A DNA stretch of 64,000 nucleotides from Lachnospiraceae bacterium (GTDB taxonomy: Bacteria; Bacillota; Clostridia; Lachnospirales; Lachnospiraceae), in the NCBI GenBank assembly GCA_028689585.1, contig JAQVCW010000001.1, forward strand, positions 1 through 64,000, given 5' to 3'. The position numbers and the translations under genes are program-made. This document shows, piece after piece, positions 1 through 8,734 of the stretch (within the stretch, counting starts at the first letter, position 1; the number at the start of each line of letters is the position of its first letter). The notes under the pieces were generated by a model. That model ran no database searches. It was not told the origin of the DNA and saw only the letters and a list, made by a program, of their open reading frames with translations.

Positions 1-232
1 CGGATTAAGGGGGACGGTTCTCGGATTAAGGGGGACGGTTCTCGGATTAAGGGGGACGGTTCTCGGATTAAGGGGGACGGTTCTCGGATTAAGGGGGACG
101 GTTCTCGGATTAAGGGGGACGGTTCTCGGATTAAGGGGGACGGTTCTCACATCCCATTTATTTGGAACGTGAGAACCGTCCCCCTTAATCCGAGCGAACC
201 GTCCTCGCCTTTCCGAAGAACCGTCCCCGCCT
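1..232. repeat. GGGGACGGTTCT repeat array, 7 direct and 3 inverted copies
   Basis: Seven identical 21-bp units with the core GGGGGACGGTTCT start at 1, 22, 43, 64, 85, 106 and 127. An exact inverted copy lies at 172-192, with weaker inverted copies at about 195-210 and 217-231. Transcribed from either side, unit 127-147 would pair with 172-192 around a 24-nt loop. The array ends next to the transketolase stop codon at 233, so it could form the 3' end of that mRNA. It is cut by the window edge, so its full length is unknown. There are no spacers, so it is not a CRISPR. The same core recurs at 2026, 2305, 8735, 22094 and 25786. Confidence 0.95.
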
Positions 233-1168
233 TTATTTTTTCTTGATCAATTCTTTTACTCTCTCACTGATCCCCTCTGCATTCAGCTTCAGATAATCAA
301 ATACCTCTGCATCGGAGCCATTTGGAGCGTCCTGATCCGGGATGCCGGCGATGGACATCGGGACTGGCTTGTTCACAGCGACTACTTCTGCCACTGCACC
401 GCCCAGACCGCCGTAGATGCTGTGTTCTTCCAGGGTAAGGATGCATCCGCAGTTTTCTGCCAGCTCAATGATGGCTGCTTCATCCAGCGGTTTGATGGTA
501 TGCATATCCAGTACGGTTACATGGATCCCTTCTGCTTCCAGAAGCTTCGCTGCATCCAGCGCACGGGAAACCAACTGGCCGCATACGATGATGCCGGCAT
601 CTTTGCCTTCGCCCCATTTTACTGCTTTGCCGATCTCTACCTTCACGCCTTCCGGATAGATCACCGGAACTGCGCCGCGCCCGATTCTGATATAGGCCGG
701 TGTCTCAGTAGCCAGCATTGCGTCTACCAGACCGGTCATCTGATTCGCATCAGACGGAATCTCTACGATCAGATCCGGGATTGCACGCATCAGCGCAATA
801 TCCTGAAGAGAATGATGGGTGGCACCCAGTGCACCATAGCTGATCCCGCCGCTGATGCCAATGACTTTTACATTATTATGAGAATATGCCATGTCTACTT
901 TTACCTGCTCTGCGGAACGCATGCTGTAGAAGCTGGCCGGTCCGATTGCATATACTTTTTTGCCCATGCTGGCCATGCCTGCAGATACGGTCACGGAATT
1001 CTGCTCTGCGATGCCCATCTCTACGAACTGCTCCGGCAGCTCATCCGGGTAGCTGCCCAGGGAAGCGCTTCCTCTGGAGTCTGTACACACTACAATGATA
1101 TCCTTATCCTTCTTTGCTTCCTGTAAAATCTTCGTTGAAAATGCACCTCTGCACGTTGTTTTTTCCAT
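233..1168 (-). CDS. Transketolase, C-terminal subunit
   Basis: This 311-aa protein has the pyrimidine-binding domain (about residues 5-170, with the cofactor glutamate in FVEMGIAEQN) and the transketolase C-terminal domain (about 185-305). It should pair with the product of the gene upstream to make one two-chain transketolase acting on pentose and other sugar phosphates in the cytosol. The start is preceded by AAAGGAGA. The upstream stop overlaps this start as TAATG, which suggests translational coupling. Two-chain transketolases are common in Clostridia. The exact donor substrate cannot be read from sequence; a DXS-like paralogue is less likely because a separate N-terminal subunit is adjacent. 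Confidence 0.93.
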   Translation of the reverse strand: MEKTTCRGAFSTKILQEAKKDKDIIVVCTDSRGSASLGSYPDELPEQFVEMGIAEQNSVTVSAGMASMGKKVYAIGPASFYSMRSAEQVKVDMAYSHNNVKVIGISGGISYGALGATHHSLQDIALMRAIPDLIVEIPSDANQMTGLVDAMLATETPAYIRIGRGAVPVIYPEGVKVEIGKAVKWGEGKDAGIIVCGQLVSRALDAAKLLEAEGIHVTVLDMHTIKPLDEAAIIELAENCGCILTLEEHSIYGGLGGAVAEVVAVNKPVPMSIAGIPDQDAPNGSDAEVFDYLKLNAEGISERVKELIKKK

Positions 1169-2001
1169 TATTCCATCTCCTTTCTGAACTGATCCAGATC
1201 CTTCTTCATCTGCTCGAACTGTTCTGCGGTCGGGGTCTTATGATGCCATCCCGCCTGATTTTCTGCACAGTAGAGTCCCTTGCCCTTTGTTGTATTTGAA
1301 ATAATGCAGGTAGGGATACCTTCTGTCTGATTTTCCAATGCTGCACGAATCGCATCCATATCATGTCCGTCGATCTCGATCACATGGAAGCCAAATGCTT
1401 CTGCCTTCTGGTGCAGATTCTCCAGCGGCATTACATCCTCGGTATTTCCGCTGATCTGCAGATGATTGCGGTCAATGATCCAGGTCAGATTTGTCAGACC
1501 GAATTTGGCTGCGGACATAGCTGCTTCCCAGTTGCTTCCTTCTGCCAGTTCGCCGTCACCGGTCATGACAAATACACGGTTGGATTTTTTATTCTTCTGT
1601 AAAGCCAGTGCCATGCCGGCAGCCAGGCCAAGTCCATGTCCCAGAGAACCGGTGTTCGCTTCTACGCCATTTACCTTCTTGGTCGGATGTCCGCCCAGCC
1701 TGGAACCAAATTTTCCGAACTGATCCAGATCTTCCTGCGCCAGATACCCATAGTAGTTCAGGATCGCATACAGCGCTTCCGCTGAATGGCCTTTGCTCAG
1801 CACAAAATAATCTCTGCCTTCCCACTTCGGGTTCTTCGGGTCGTGTTTCATATAATCAAACAAATTTACTAAAACATCTGTCTCTGACAAATCCCCGCCG
1901 ATATGACCGCCATTGCCCTGAATAATGATTTCCACTGTTTTCTCGCGGATGTCTGCGGCCTGCAGCATCAACTGCTTTTTGTGTTCCTGAGTTAAGCTCA
2001 T
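1168..2001 (-). CDS. Transketolase, N-terminal (TPP-binding) subunit
   Basis: This 277-aa protein carries the pyrophosphate-binding half of transketolase. Visible motifs are SKGHSAEALYA (about residue 69), the GDG of the thiamine diphosphate motif at about 148-150, and IDRN downstream. The reading frame continues upstream to 2085, but that extension translates a palindromic repeat. The start at 2001 is chosen because it has a GCCTCC-complement (GGAGGC) ribosome site six bases upstream and matches the family N-terminus. It is the first gene of the operon, with a near-perfect promoter at 2125-2153, and it faces a DeoR regulator that may control it. Confidence 0.93.
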   Translation of the reverse strand: MSLTQEHKKQLMLQAADIREKTVEIIIQGNGGHIGGDLSETDVLVNLFDYMKHDPKNPKWEGRDYFVLSKGHSAEALYAILNYYGYLAQEDLDQFGKFGSRLGGHPTKKVNGVEANTGSLGHGLGLAAGMALALQKNKKSNRVFVMTGDGELAEGSNWEAAMSAAKFGLTNLTWIIDRNHLQISGNTEDVMPLENLHQKAEAFGFHVIEIDGHDMDAIRAALENQTEGIPTCIISNTTKGKGLYCAENQAGWHHKTPTAEQFEQMKKDLDQFRKEME

Positions 2002-2025
2002 ACACTGCCTCCTTTTATTTTGTAT

Positions 2026-2075
2026 GGGACAGTTCTTTTGTCCCAGGTGTTGTTTCGGGACAAAAGAACCGTCCC
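2026..2075. repeat. GGGACRGTTCTTTTGTCCC inverted pair
   Basis: Two arms (2026-2044 and 2057-2075) are inverted copies of each other with one mismatch, separated by 12 bases. Each arm is also partly palindromic (GGGAC...GTCCC). The element lies between the transketolase promoter and its ribosome site, so it would form a hairpin in the 5' leader. Confidence 0.88.
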
Positions 2076-2124
2076 TCCGTCCCATTTTTTTCTGTTCGGA
2101 ACGTTTTTTGTTTTCTATATTTGC

Positions 2125-2153
2125 ATTATATCCCTATTTTTATCGTTTGTCAA
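2125..2153 (-). promoter_or_regulatory. Consensus sigma-A promoter of the transketolase operon
   Basis: On the minus strand TTGACA (2148-2153), a 17-bp spacer and TATAAT (2125-2130) match both boxes exactly. Transcription should start near 2118 and leave a leader of about 115 nt that includes the 2026-2075 hairpin and a GTTCGGAAC dyad at 2094-2102. A promoter this strong suggests tight repression, plausibly by the neighbouring DeoR protein. Confidence 0.85.
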
Positions 2154-2200
2154 CATAATTTCTTATACTTTATTCGTTTTATATTCGTTTCGTGTTCTAT

Positions 2201-2273
2201 TTCGAACATTTTTAATTTTCACATTGCTTTTGAAAAGGAATTATTCTATACTAAGAGAAATAAAATGTTCGAA
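2201..2273. promoter_or_regulatory. Paired TTCGAACATTTT / AAAATGTTCGAA operator candidates
   Basis: A 12-bp sequence at 2201-2212 is repeated exactly in inverted orientation at 2262-2273. Each copy contains the palindrome TTCGAA. The pair flanks the forward promoter at 2224-2252 and lies just upstream of the transketolase -35 box. DeoR-family regulators often bind several such sites and loop DNA. Assignment to this DeoR protein is inference. Confidence 0.6.
2224..2252 (+). promoter_or_regulatory. Predicted promoter of the DeoR gene
   Basis: TTGCTT (2224-2229), a 17-bp spacer and TATACT (2247-2252) form a plausible sigma-A promoter reading towards the DeoR gene. The inverted operator copy at 2262-2273 would lie just after the start of transcription, consistent with autoregulation. 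Confidence 0.55.
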
Positions 2274-2304
2274 TTTGAAAATTCAGGAAATAAGAGCAGG
2301 AGAC

Positions 2305-2476
2305 AGGGGGACGGTTCTTTTGTCCCAAAGCCAACACTCAGGCCAAGGAGGCAGGGGGGACGGTTCTTTTGTCCCAAAATCAACATTTAGGCTAAAAGAA
2401 CCGCCCCCTGCCTCGTCCTTGGGCTAAAAGAACCGCCCCCCTGCCTCGCTTGGGCCAAAAGAACCGTCCCCCTGAT
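2305..2476. repeat. GGGGACGGTTCTTTTGTCCC repeat cluster upstream of the DeoR gene
   Basis: There are two direct copies (near 2307 and 2356) and three inverted copies (near 2396, 2427 and 2458) of the GGGGACGGTTCTTTTG element. They lie in the 5' leader of the DeoR gene, downstream of its predicted promoter. The remainder of 2002-2511 holds the promoters and operator sites listed separately and no gene. Confidence 0.9.
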
Positions 2477-2511
2477 TTGCAAACCGACATGATAAACTCC
2501 GGAGGTACCGT

Positions 2512-3309
2512 ATGAACCTGGCACGTCATTCAAAAATAATAGAATTAATGGAAAATAAAAATGTAATAAGCATCAAAGAACTGGCCGAAAAGCTGGAATG
2601 TACAGAAATGACCGTCCGCCGCAACCTGGACGAACTGCAGAAAATGAACTTTGTAAAACGGGAGCATGGCTATGCCTACCTGCTGTCCCCCGCTCAGTCC
2701 ACCGATTATTACGTGGAAATTCAGGAGAATTCCAAAGAGAAAAAAGCGATTGCTGCCGCTGCCTTTACCTATCTGCAGCCTCACGCCAGCATCTGTCTGG
2801 ATTCCGGGACTACGGTGCAGGAGCTGGTGGATCTGATCCCGGACAACCTTCCGCTGTCCGTCATCACTCCCAGCCTGACCGCCGCCATGTCTCTGTCCGG
2901 AAAAAAGGAGGTACAAGTGCTGCTTCCCGGAGGTTTCCTTCATCACAGCAACCGTTCTCTGCTGCTGGATGATATCGCTGCCCTGCAAAAATACCAGGTA
3001 GATCTGGCATTTCTCTCCTGCCGTTCCTTCCGTATCCCGGGCGGCACCTTTGAGCATTCCCAGACTCTGACCACCACGAAGCGGGCACTGGCTTCCATCG
3101 CCACCCGCCGGATCCTGCTGCTGGATTATTCCAAATGGAACGTCAGCTCTATCTGCAGCAGCGTCACTCTGGACCATATTGACATCATCATCACAGACAA
3201 CAAAGCGCCGGAAGAAAGTATCCAGGCAGCGGTCGATCTGGGAAAAGAAATCCTCATCGTAAATCCGGAAACTAGGCAGGTGGAGACCCATATAAATCAG
3301 GTCTGTTGA
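2512..3309 (+). CDS. DeoR-family transcriptional regulator
   Basis: This 265-aa protein has an N-terminal winged helix-turn-helix (SIKELAEKLECTEMTVRR, about residues 20-38) and a C-terminal DeoR sugar-phosphate sensor domain (about 75-235, with LDSGTTVQEL near its start). The family senses phosphorylated sugars. The gene is divergent from the transketolase pair, so a pentose or tetrose phosphate effector is plausible but not shown. The start has GGAGGTACCGT just upstream. Inverted TTCGAA sites in the shared control region are the obvious candidate operators. Confidence 0.93.
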   Translation: MNLARHSKIIELMENKNVISIKELAEKLECTEMTVRRNLDELQKMNFVKREHGYAYLLSPAQSTDYYVEIQENSKEKKAIAAAAFTYLQPHASICLDSGTTVQELVDLIPDNLPLSVITPSLTAAMSLSGKKEVQVLLPGGFLHHSNRSLLLDDIAALQKYQVDLAFLSCRSFRIPGGTFEHSQTLTTTKRALASIATRRILLLDYSKWNVSSICSSVTLDHIDIIITDNKAPEESIQAAVDLGKEILIVNPETRQVETHINQVC

Positions 3310-3599
3310 AAAATAAGCATCCGCGCAGCGTGTCCCCCTTCGCCGGCCGAGTTGCCGCCTGCTGTTTCCGGATTCTACCACTATTGAGATGCATCTTCCG
3401 TTGTTCTTTATGATTGTTCTTTATGGTTGTTTTTTATGGTTGTTTTTCGGATGTTTTATGGGTATTTTGTTTTATTTCGGCTGTTTTTCGGTTGATTTTT
3501 GATTTTTCTTCTGTTATAATACTTTTATTATCAATACTGATCATGAACACGAAATCAAAGTCCCCACGGGAAGTAACAGCAGCAAATCAGGAGGGATGG
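3310..3599. other. Intergenic region with a short degenerate T-rich repeat
   Basis: No gene is seen. Around 3397-3450 a 14-bp T-rich unit resembling TTGTTCTTTATGGT is repeated about four times with substitutions. The promoter of the next gene follows at 3492-3520. Confidence 0.6.
3492..3520 (+). promoter_or_regulatory. Promoter of the HTH-Uma2 gene
   Basis: TTGATT (3492-3497), a 17-bp spacer and TATAAT (3515-3520) form a good sigma-A promoter about 80 bases before the chosen start at 3600. Confidence 0.7.
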
Positions 3600-4430
3600 A
3601 TGAGTATGACAATTGCCGAAATGAAAGAACTAAAAAAAGAACTGGGATACACCTATGCCCAGATTTCCGATTTGTCCGGAGTTCCTCTGGGCACGGTACA
3701 GAAAATTTTTAACGGAACAACCTCTTCTCCCCGCTACGAAACTCTGCAGGCTCTTTCAAAGATTTTCACCGAACGGACGCAGCCCGCTCCGGAAACACGG
3801 GCGGATTACGTCTGTGAGCCAAATTCCAATTATCTGCGTGAAGCACAGTCGGATTATATGACGAAGCGTCAGGGAGAATACACGCTGGAGGATTATTATA
3901 AGATTCCAGAGGATATCCGCGTCGAGCTGATTGACGGTGTGATCTATGATATGACCGCTCCTGCATCCGTTCACCAGCTCATTACCGGATATATTTATTC
4001 CGAACTTTTATTCCATACGAAATCTCACGGCGGTGACTGTCTTCCTATGGTGTCTCCGGTGGATGTGCAGTTGGACTGCGATGATAAGACTATGGTGGAA
4101 CCGGATGTCATTATCGTATGCGACCGTGACAAGGTCATCCGGCACTGTGTCTACGGTGCTCCTGATTTTGTGATTGAGGTGCTCTCTCCCTCCACCAAGA
4201 AAAAAGACGCTTTTATCAAATTAAATAAATACCAGAATGCCGGTGTTCAGGAATACTGGATGATTGATCCGAAAAAGAAAAGGGTAATCGTCTATGACTT
4301 TGCACATGACGATTACCCTGTGTTATACAGCTTCGACGACAAAGTCCCGGTTCAGATCTGGGAGGGCGAATGTCTCATTGATTTTAAAGAGGTGTACGAG
4401 CACATCCGTTTTCTCTATGAGCGGCCGTAA
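3600..4430 (+). CDS. HTH (XRE-type) plus Uma2/DUF820 endonuclease-fold protein
   Basis: This 276-aa protein fuses a small helix-turn-helix (residues about 5-50, YAQISDLSGVPLGTVQKIF) to a Uma2-family domain of the PD-(D/E)XK fold (about 85-265). The Uma2 signatures are RVELIDGVIYDM, EPDVIIVCD and PDFVIEVLSPST. Uma2 domains are abundant and of largely unknown function. The HTH suggests binding of its own promoter or another DNA target. The frame is open from 3414, but the start at 3600 is preferred because AGGAGGG lies five bases upstream and the earlier segment is a low-complexity hydrophobic translation of T-rich DNA. The 3' end overlaps the convergent GH3 gene by 16 bases. Confidence 0.85.
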   Translation: MSMTIAEMKELKKELGYTYAQISDLSGVPLGTVQKIFNGTTSSPRYETLQALSKIFTERTQPAPETRADYVCEPNSNYLREAQSDYMTKRQGEYTLEDYYKIPEDIRVELIDGVIYDMTAPASVHQLITGYIYSELLFHTKSHGGDCLPMVSPVDVQLDCDDKTMVEPDVIIVCDRDKVIRHCVYGAPDFVIEVLSPSTKKKDAFIKLNKYQNAGVQEYWMIDPKKKRVIVYDFAHDDYPVLYSFDDKVPVQIWEGECLIDFKEVYEHIRFLYERP

Positions 4431-6640
4431 CGCCTGACCCTCGTATCCTCTATCACTCCGCTCCAGTTCAGCCCAAAGGCAAAATCATAGCGGTTTCCCA
4501 GTTCGTCCTGATACACTTCCAGGTCAAAGGGCATATCTTCACAATGCCTCTCCACCGTCTTCATATCTGCGGGCAGCTGGATCGGCAAAAGGCCGGAGGG
4601 TTCAAATCCACCGCTGACCAGATCCAGCACCGCCTGCTTCTGCACACCAAAATCAACAATAATTCCATCCGCATAAGGTTCCAGTTCCGACAGTACAGCC
4701 GGATTGTGCAGACGTATACAGACGATCAGCGGTTTATCCGGCATCGCTTTCCTGGTTTCCAAAACAAGATCCAGATCCGCTTCATTGGCTGCAGTACCTG
4801 TTTTATTTCGATAGCTGCGGTTGGCAGAAGCTTCCCTGAAATCGCCGCCGGCAATGCTGATCTCTCTGGCAGTCAGTGCGGTATATGGCCGATACTGCAG
4901 GGAAATCGGCACATATCCATTTCCGCCCTGCGCAGCATCCTTTTCCTCATATCCGTCTGAAAGCGGACTTTCAATAAATACCAGCGCAAAATCCGCCTCC
5001 TCCAGTTTCCTGGCCACGACATAATATGGACTGACCAATTCCTCCGAAATTGGAAGAAGCGTTTTCTCCGCATCCATTCCCCGGAAGAAATTCTTTCTGG
5101 CCCGGATCGTCCTTTTGGGAATATAGATTTTTTTGCCGCGCTTCATCGGCAGGACATTTTTATTTTTAATCAAAACCAGAGACTTTTTCTGTGCCTCATA
5201 TCCAGCCTGACAAAACTCACCGCATCCGGTAATCCTGCAGCTCTCTTTTGGATCCAGATAAGGATTTTCAAATAACCCGCAGCGAAAAATATTGATCAGG
5301 AGCCGGACTGCGGATGTTTCCATCCGCTGCCGTATGGCTGTCTCTCCATACTTCTCGCATCCGATACGGTAAGCTTCCAGAACAGGTGCCACCTGGGAAT
5401 TGCCTCCAAACTGGTCCACTCCGTTCTCAATCGCCAGCAGATGGCGTTCGGCTTCGCTTAATTTCTCCACACCGTAGCACCTGCTCCCAAAGGAATCCAT
5501 CTTTTTTTCCGGATCCGCAGTAATACGCCAATCCGTACATACAACCCCATCATAACCATATTTTTCCCGCAGGAGGTCTTTGATCAGGTATTCGCTGTAG
5601 GAATTGCCCACATTTTTATGGTATTTTAAATCGGTATCCCAGGAGACCGTATAGTATGGCATCACGGCACAAGCAGCACCGGTCGCCCCTGACAACTGAA
5701 ATACCCCTTCCGTAAATGGTTTTAAATGCTCTGTGAAATTGTCCCCCGGATATACCGCATACTTTCCAAACGGATAATGCGCATCCCGGCCTCCTTCACA
5801 GGGGCCGCCTCCTGGCCAGTGCTTCGCCATCGTACCCACACTATCTCTCCCCCAGCCATCCGGACTGCTCACAGTGGTCTGCAGCCCGTCGCAATAGATG
5901 CGTCCCAGTTCAGCCACCATATCAGGATGCGTCCCAAATGTATCCTCAAACCGCATCCAGCGTGGTTCTGTGGCCAAATCCACCTGGGGAGACAAGGCCA
6001 TAGTAATCCCAAGGGCCCTATATTCCTTCGACACGGTATCTGCAAACTTCCGGCAGACCTCCGGGTCAAAGGCGGCTGCAATTCCCATGCCCTCAGGCCA
6101 TTTTGAAACATCATCGGCCGAACTTTTAAATTCCGCACCGCTGTTCCCCGCTCCATGCCTCGGGTCACTGGAAAAATTGACAGGAATACCCCAGGGAAGG
6201 CTTTCCGCATAACTCTGCATTTTGTTATTCCAGCGCGCAGCAGTATCCGTATTCTTCAGGTACTGAATCAGCACATGGCGCACATGATCCTTTTTCAGAA
6301 ATTCCTTCTGCTGATCAGTCAGCTCCCAGGCTTCCCGCCCGCTCTCTTCAAATACCCCGCCATCATAGGTGGCACGAAACGGGCTGCCGGCCAAAAACGG
6401 CACCGCCTGGTGAGGCGAATACAGCATCAGACCGGCAATTTCCGGAATCGACAGGCGGGAAGCCAGATCTTTTGCCCTCGTCCTGGCATCCAGCCGCCAG
6501 TCCTCGTAAGGAAGCAGTGTCCCGCTGCCTGATGCGTGTTTAAAATACTGACCATCAATTTCCAGCACCGGAGCCACGGTCGTGCCGATTGCCGGGCCGT
6601 TTTTGTTGGAATAAATGCGATAACTATTCTTCTCATTCAT
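4415..6640 (-). CDS. Glycoside hydrolase family 3 (beta-glucosidase-like)
   Basis: This 741-aa protein shows the GH3 (beta/alpha)8 domain, with the conserved Lys-His of AKHWPGGG (about residues 273-274) and the putative nucleophile Asp in GVVCTDW (about 370). A C-terminal GH3 domain follows. It probably removes terminal beta-linked sugars from oligosaccharides. No signal peptide is seen, so it should act on imported sugars in the cytosol. The start at 6640 has GGAGGG seven bases upstream; a 22-codon extension to 6706 is a translated hairpin repeat and is rejected. It is the last gene of the operon that begins at 10377. The exact sugar specificity is not visible. Confidence 0.88.
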   Translation of the reverse strand: MNEKNSYRIYSNKNGPAIGTTVAPVLEIDGQYFKHASGSGTLLPYEDWRLDARTRAKDLASRLSIPEIAGLMLYSPHQAVPFLAGSPFRATYDGGVFEESGREAWELTDQQKEFLKKDHVRHVLIQYLKNTDTAARWNNKMQSYAESLPWGIPVNFSSDPRHGAGNSGAEFKSSADDVSKWPEGMGIAAAFDPEVCRKFADTVSKEYRALGITMALSPQVDLATEPRWMRFEDTFGTHPDMVAELGRIYCDGLQTTVSSPDGWGRDSVGTMAKHWPGGGPCEGGRDAHYPFGKYAVYPGDNFTEHLKPFTEGVFQLSGATGAACAVMPYYTVSWDTDLKYHKNVGNSYSEYLIKDLLREKYGYDGVVCTDWRITADPEKKMDSFGSRCYGVEKLSEAERHLLAIENGVDQFGGNSQVAPVLEAYRIGCEKYGETAIRQRMETSAVRLLINIFRCGLFENPYLDPKESCRITGCGEFCQAGYEAQKKSLVLIKNKNVLPMKRGKKIYIPKRTIRARKNFFRGMDAEKTLLPISEELVSPYYVVARKLEEADFALVFIESPLSDGYEEKDAAQGGNGYVPISLQYRPYTALTAREISIAGGDFREASANRSYRNKTGTAANEADLDLVLETRKAMPDKPLIVCIRLHNPAVLSELEPYADGIIVDFGVQKQAVLDLVSGGFEPSGLLPIQLPADMKTVERHCEDMPFDLEVYQDELGNRYDFAFGLNWSGVIEDTRVRRYGRS

Positions 6641-6663
6641 ATGAAATCCCTCCGTATTGGATG

Positions 6664-6710
6664 TTATGAGGTGGCCACGAAACCCTGATAACCACCTTTT
6701 ACTCATATTC
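6664..6710. repeat. AGGTGG/CCACCT hairpin repeat, copy 1
   Basis: On the plus strand TTATGAGGTGG (6664-6674) is followed by ACCACCTTTTACTCATATTC (6691-6710), and the AGGTGG and CCACCT arms pair. A second copy with the same flanking bases lies at 35767-35830. Both lie just upstream of ABC-transporter or hydrolase genes in leader positions. Confidence 0.75.
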
Positions 6711-6779
6711 CACTGTATGGTACCTCATGCACTCCATGCATTCGTGTCATACATCAATCTATTCCGAATTTACAAAGCG

Positions 6780-7631
6780 CTATCCCAGCATACGTCCCCG
6801 AAATGCTCTGGCTTTTTCCGGGATCGCCGGCGCCTTTTCCCGCAGTGCTCCGGAACCAAAAGTCAGATACAGCCACTCGATGCTCTGCTCCAGCCATTTG
6901 GCTGCGTGGGCATTTACATTAGAAGCATCCCCATCTGCGATATAATCTGTTCCCAGAGAAATTCCATGTTTTCCTCTCTGATATACATGAAGTTCAAATC
7001 CTGCACCGCAGGCTGCATAGGCATCCGCAAACATAAGCAGATCCCGTATTCCCACCACAGAATCCTCACTGGTTCCCCAGGCGAATACAGGCGGTGCCTG
7101 TTCACTCACATACTGAGTCAAGTTTAATATGGAAGCTCTCTCTTCGGTAACCCCCTCCTTTCCCAACAGGGCAAACAGCGGCATGCCATGGTTTTTATCC
7201 CCTGAGTATAATTTTACAGCTGGATAACATAAGACCAGTGCATTCGGACGGTTTTCTCCGCAAAGCCCCGTCCAGGCTGCCAGATGTCCGCCGGCAGAAA
7301 ACCCGCAGGCTGCTATTTTATCCGGATCGGTATACCATTCCTTTTCTTTTTTTCTGATCAGGCCCATCGCTTCACTGGCCTCCGCCAGCGGCTGATACTC
7401 CACTGCGCTCTCGCTGGTAGAGTAATTCAGTACAAACACCTGAAAGCCTTTTGCTGCATATGCCAGTGCTACCGGCTCCGCCTCTCTGTCTGAGCAGAAT
7501 ACATAAGCGCCTCCCGGAAGAACCAGAATTCCCGGTTTCACTTCATTTTCTTTCATTTCAGAGGATGGCTGCTGAATGTAAGCAGTCAGGTATGCGCCTC
7601 TGTCACCGATTTTCGCTTTTACAATCTCCAT
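6780..7631 (-). CDS. Alpha/beta hydrolase, carbohydrate acetyl-esterase-like
   Basis: This 283-aa alpha/beta hydrolase has the nucleophile elbow GFSAGGH (Ser about 112), a glycine-rich oxyanion segment LPGGAY (about 39-44), a late acidic residue in TSEDSVV and a catalytic His in GKHGISLG. It belongs to the esterase/lipase group often found in glycan-use loci, where members remove acetyl groups from sugars. It sits between a nucleoside hydrolase and a GH3 gene in one operon, which fits deacetylation of oligosaccharides before hydrolysis. A peptidase or lipase role cannot be excluded. There is no signal peptide. AGGAAGGG precedes the start. Confidence 0.82.
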   Translation of the reverse strand: MEIVKAKIGDRGAYLTAYIQQPSSEMKENEVKPGILVLPGGAYVFCSDREAEPVALAYAAKGFQVFVLNYSTSESAVEYQPLAEASEAMGLIRKKEKEWYTDPDKIAACGFSAGGHLAAWTGLCGENRPNALVLCYPAVKLYSGDKNHGMPLFALLGKEGVTEERASILNLTQYVSEQAPPVFAWGTSEDSVVGIRDLLMFADAYAACGAGFELHVYQRGKHGISLGTDYIADGDASNVNAHAAKWLEQSIEWLYLTFGSGALREKAPAIPEKARAFRGRMLG

Positions 7632-7737
7632 ATTTTCCCTTCCTAAAATAAGTTTTTCTTTTATTCAATTCAGAAATGCCTTACAATCAATTCCACCGCG
7701 TTCGGTTTAATCCCAAAAATAAGGCAGCTATTCTTCA

Positions 7738-8706
7738 TCAGTCACAAAAATAATAATTCAATTTTTCAAAAAGATCCTGTACGATAAAATGATTATCGAT
7801 ATCGTCATACACCCGGATCTCTCGGCTTCCCGGAACAGAATAATCATAGGTGAAGTCCTGACAGAAGCCGCAGGGTGATTCTGCATGAAAATGCCCCAGC
7901 GTATGGTTGATCATCAGCCCCACCACCGGTGAGTCCCCCAGTGACCAGAGCTCTCCGGCAAAGCTGGTTGCCGCAGCCGCGCGGGACATAGTCAGATACC
8001 GGCTGCCTAACGGCGTCGTATGATCTTCCATCATTTTTGCTTCATATTCTGCGATCCGCATGGTGTTTTCCACCAAATACTTTCCCAGCTTACCGCAGGG
8101 AAATACATGATTCATTAATTCAAAATAGCTGACCTTCATCGTGATATACACTGGCTTTGGCACCTGCCAGAGTTCCATATCTGACCGGAAGACCACATTC
8201 GCAGCGGCCAGATCATTGTACAGATTGTATTCAAATTCTCCCTTGGGATATGCGCCCCCGCCCACCCAGATTACAGTGATCTTCCCTGCGATCCGCGGCT
8301 CCATCAGATATGCGCAGGCCAGATTGGTGATTGCACCGATGCAGCAGATAAATAAAGGCCTTGGATCCTCCCTCATCGCCTCCTCCACAATGAACCGGGC
8401 ACCCTCGCTCTCCTGTGGAGTATGTTCATCTGCAAGACAGCCTTTTGCTCCATGCAGAATATTCACTTCCCCGTTCAGGCCCATCAGAGCCACCACCCGT
8501 TCAATTTCTTCGTAGCTTCTCTGTTCTGAATCCGGTGCTTTGGCTGTTCCATAGTGCGCTGCGATAAGTCCCCTTACTTCAAATCTGGGTGTCATCAGCA
8601 AATGTGCAATACAATACTGATCATCTGCCTCATTGCAGGCATCTGTATCGCAGATTACGCGGATCGACTGATCCTGTGGAAATGAAAATGGTCTTTTCTT
8701 TAACAT
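7738..8706 (-). CDS. Nucleoside hydrolase (IUNH) family protein
   Basis: This 322-aa protein opens with the calcium-binding signature of the family in the form DTDACNEADDQ (about residues 20-30). The central segment with NLACAYLMEP and the later conserved His and Asp residues also fit. The family cleaves N-glycosidic bonds of ribonucleosides. This member is divergent, and its operon of glycan genes allows another N-glycoside as substrate. The frame is open to 8934, but the start at 8706 has AGGAGGG eight bases upstream, and the extra N-terminus would be translated from a GGGGACGGTTCTTC repeat. Confidence 0.85.
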   Translation of the reverse strand: MLKKRPFSFPQDQSIRVICDTDACNEADDQYCIAHLLMTPRFEVRGLIAAHYGTAKAPDSEQRSYEEIERVVALMGLNGEVNILHGAKGCLADEHTPQESEGARFIVEEAMREDPRPLFICCIGAITNLACAYLMEPRIAGKITVIWVGGGAYPKGEFEYNLYNDLAAANVVFRSDMELWQVPKPVYITMKVSYFELMNHVFPCGKLGKYLVENTMRIAEYEAKMMEDHTTPLGSRYLTMSRAAAATSFAGELWSLGDSPVVGLMINHTLGHFHAESPCGFCQDFTYDYSVPGSREIRVYDDIDNHFIVQDLFEKLNYYFCD

Positions 8707-8734
8707 GATATAACCCTCCTTTTTTGTTTGCCAT

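Noticed and set aside
1-147. Possible CRISPR array
   Set aside because: The 21-bp units are contiguous and identical, again with no spacers.
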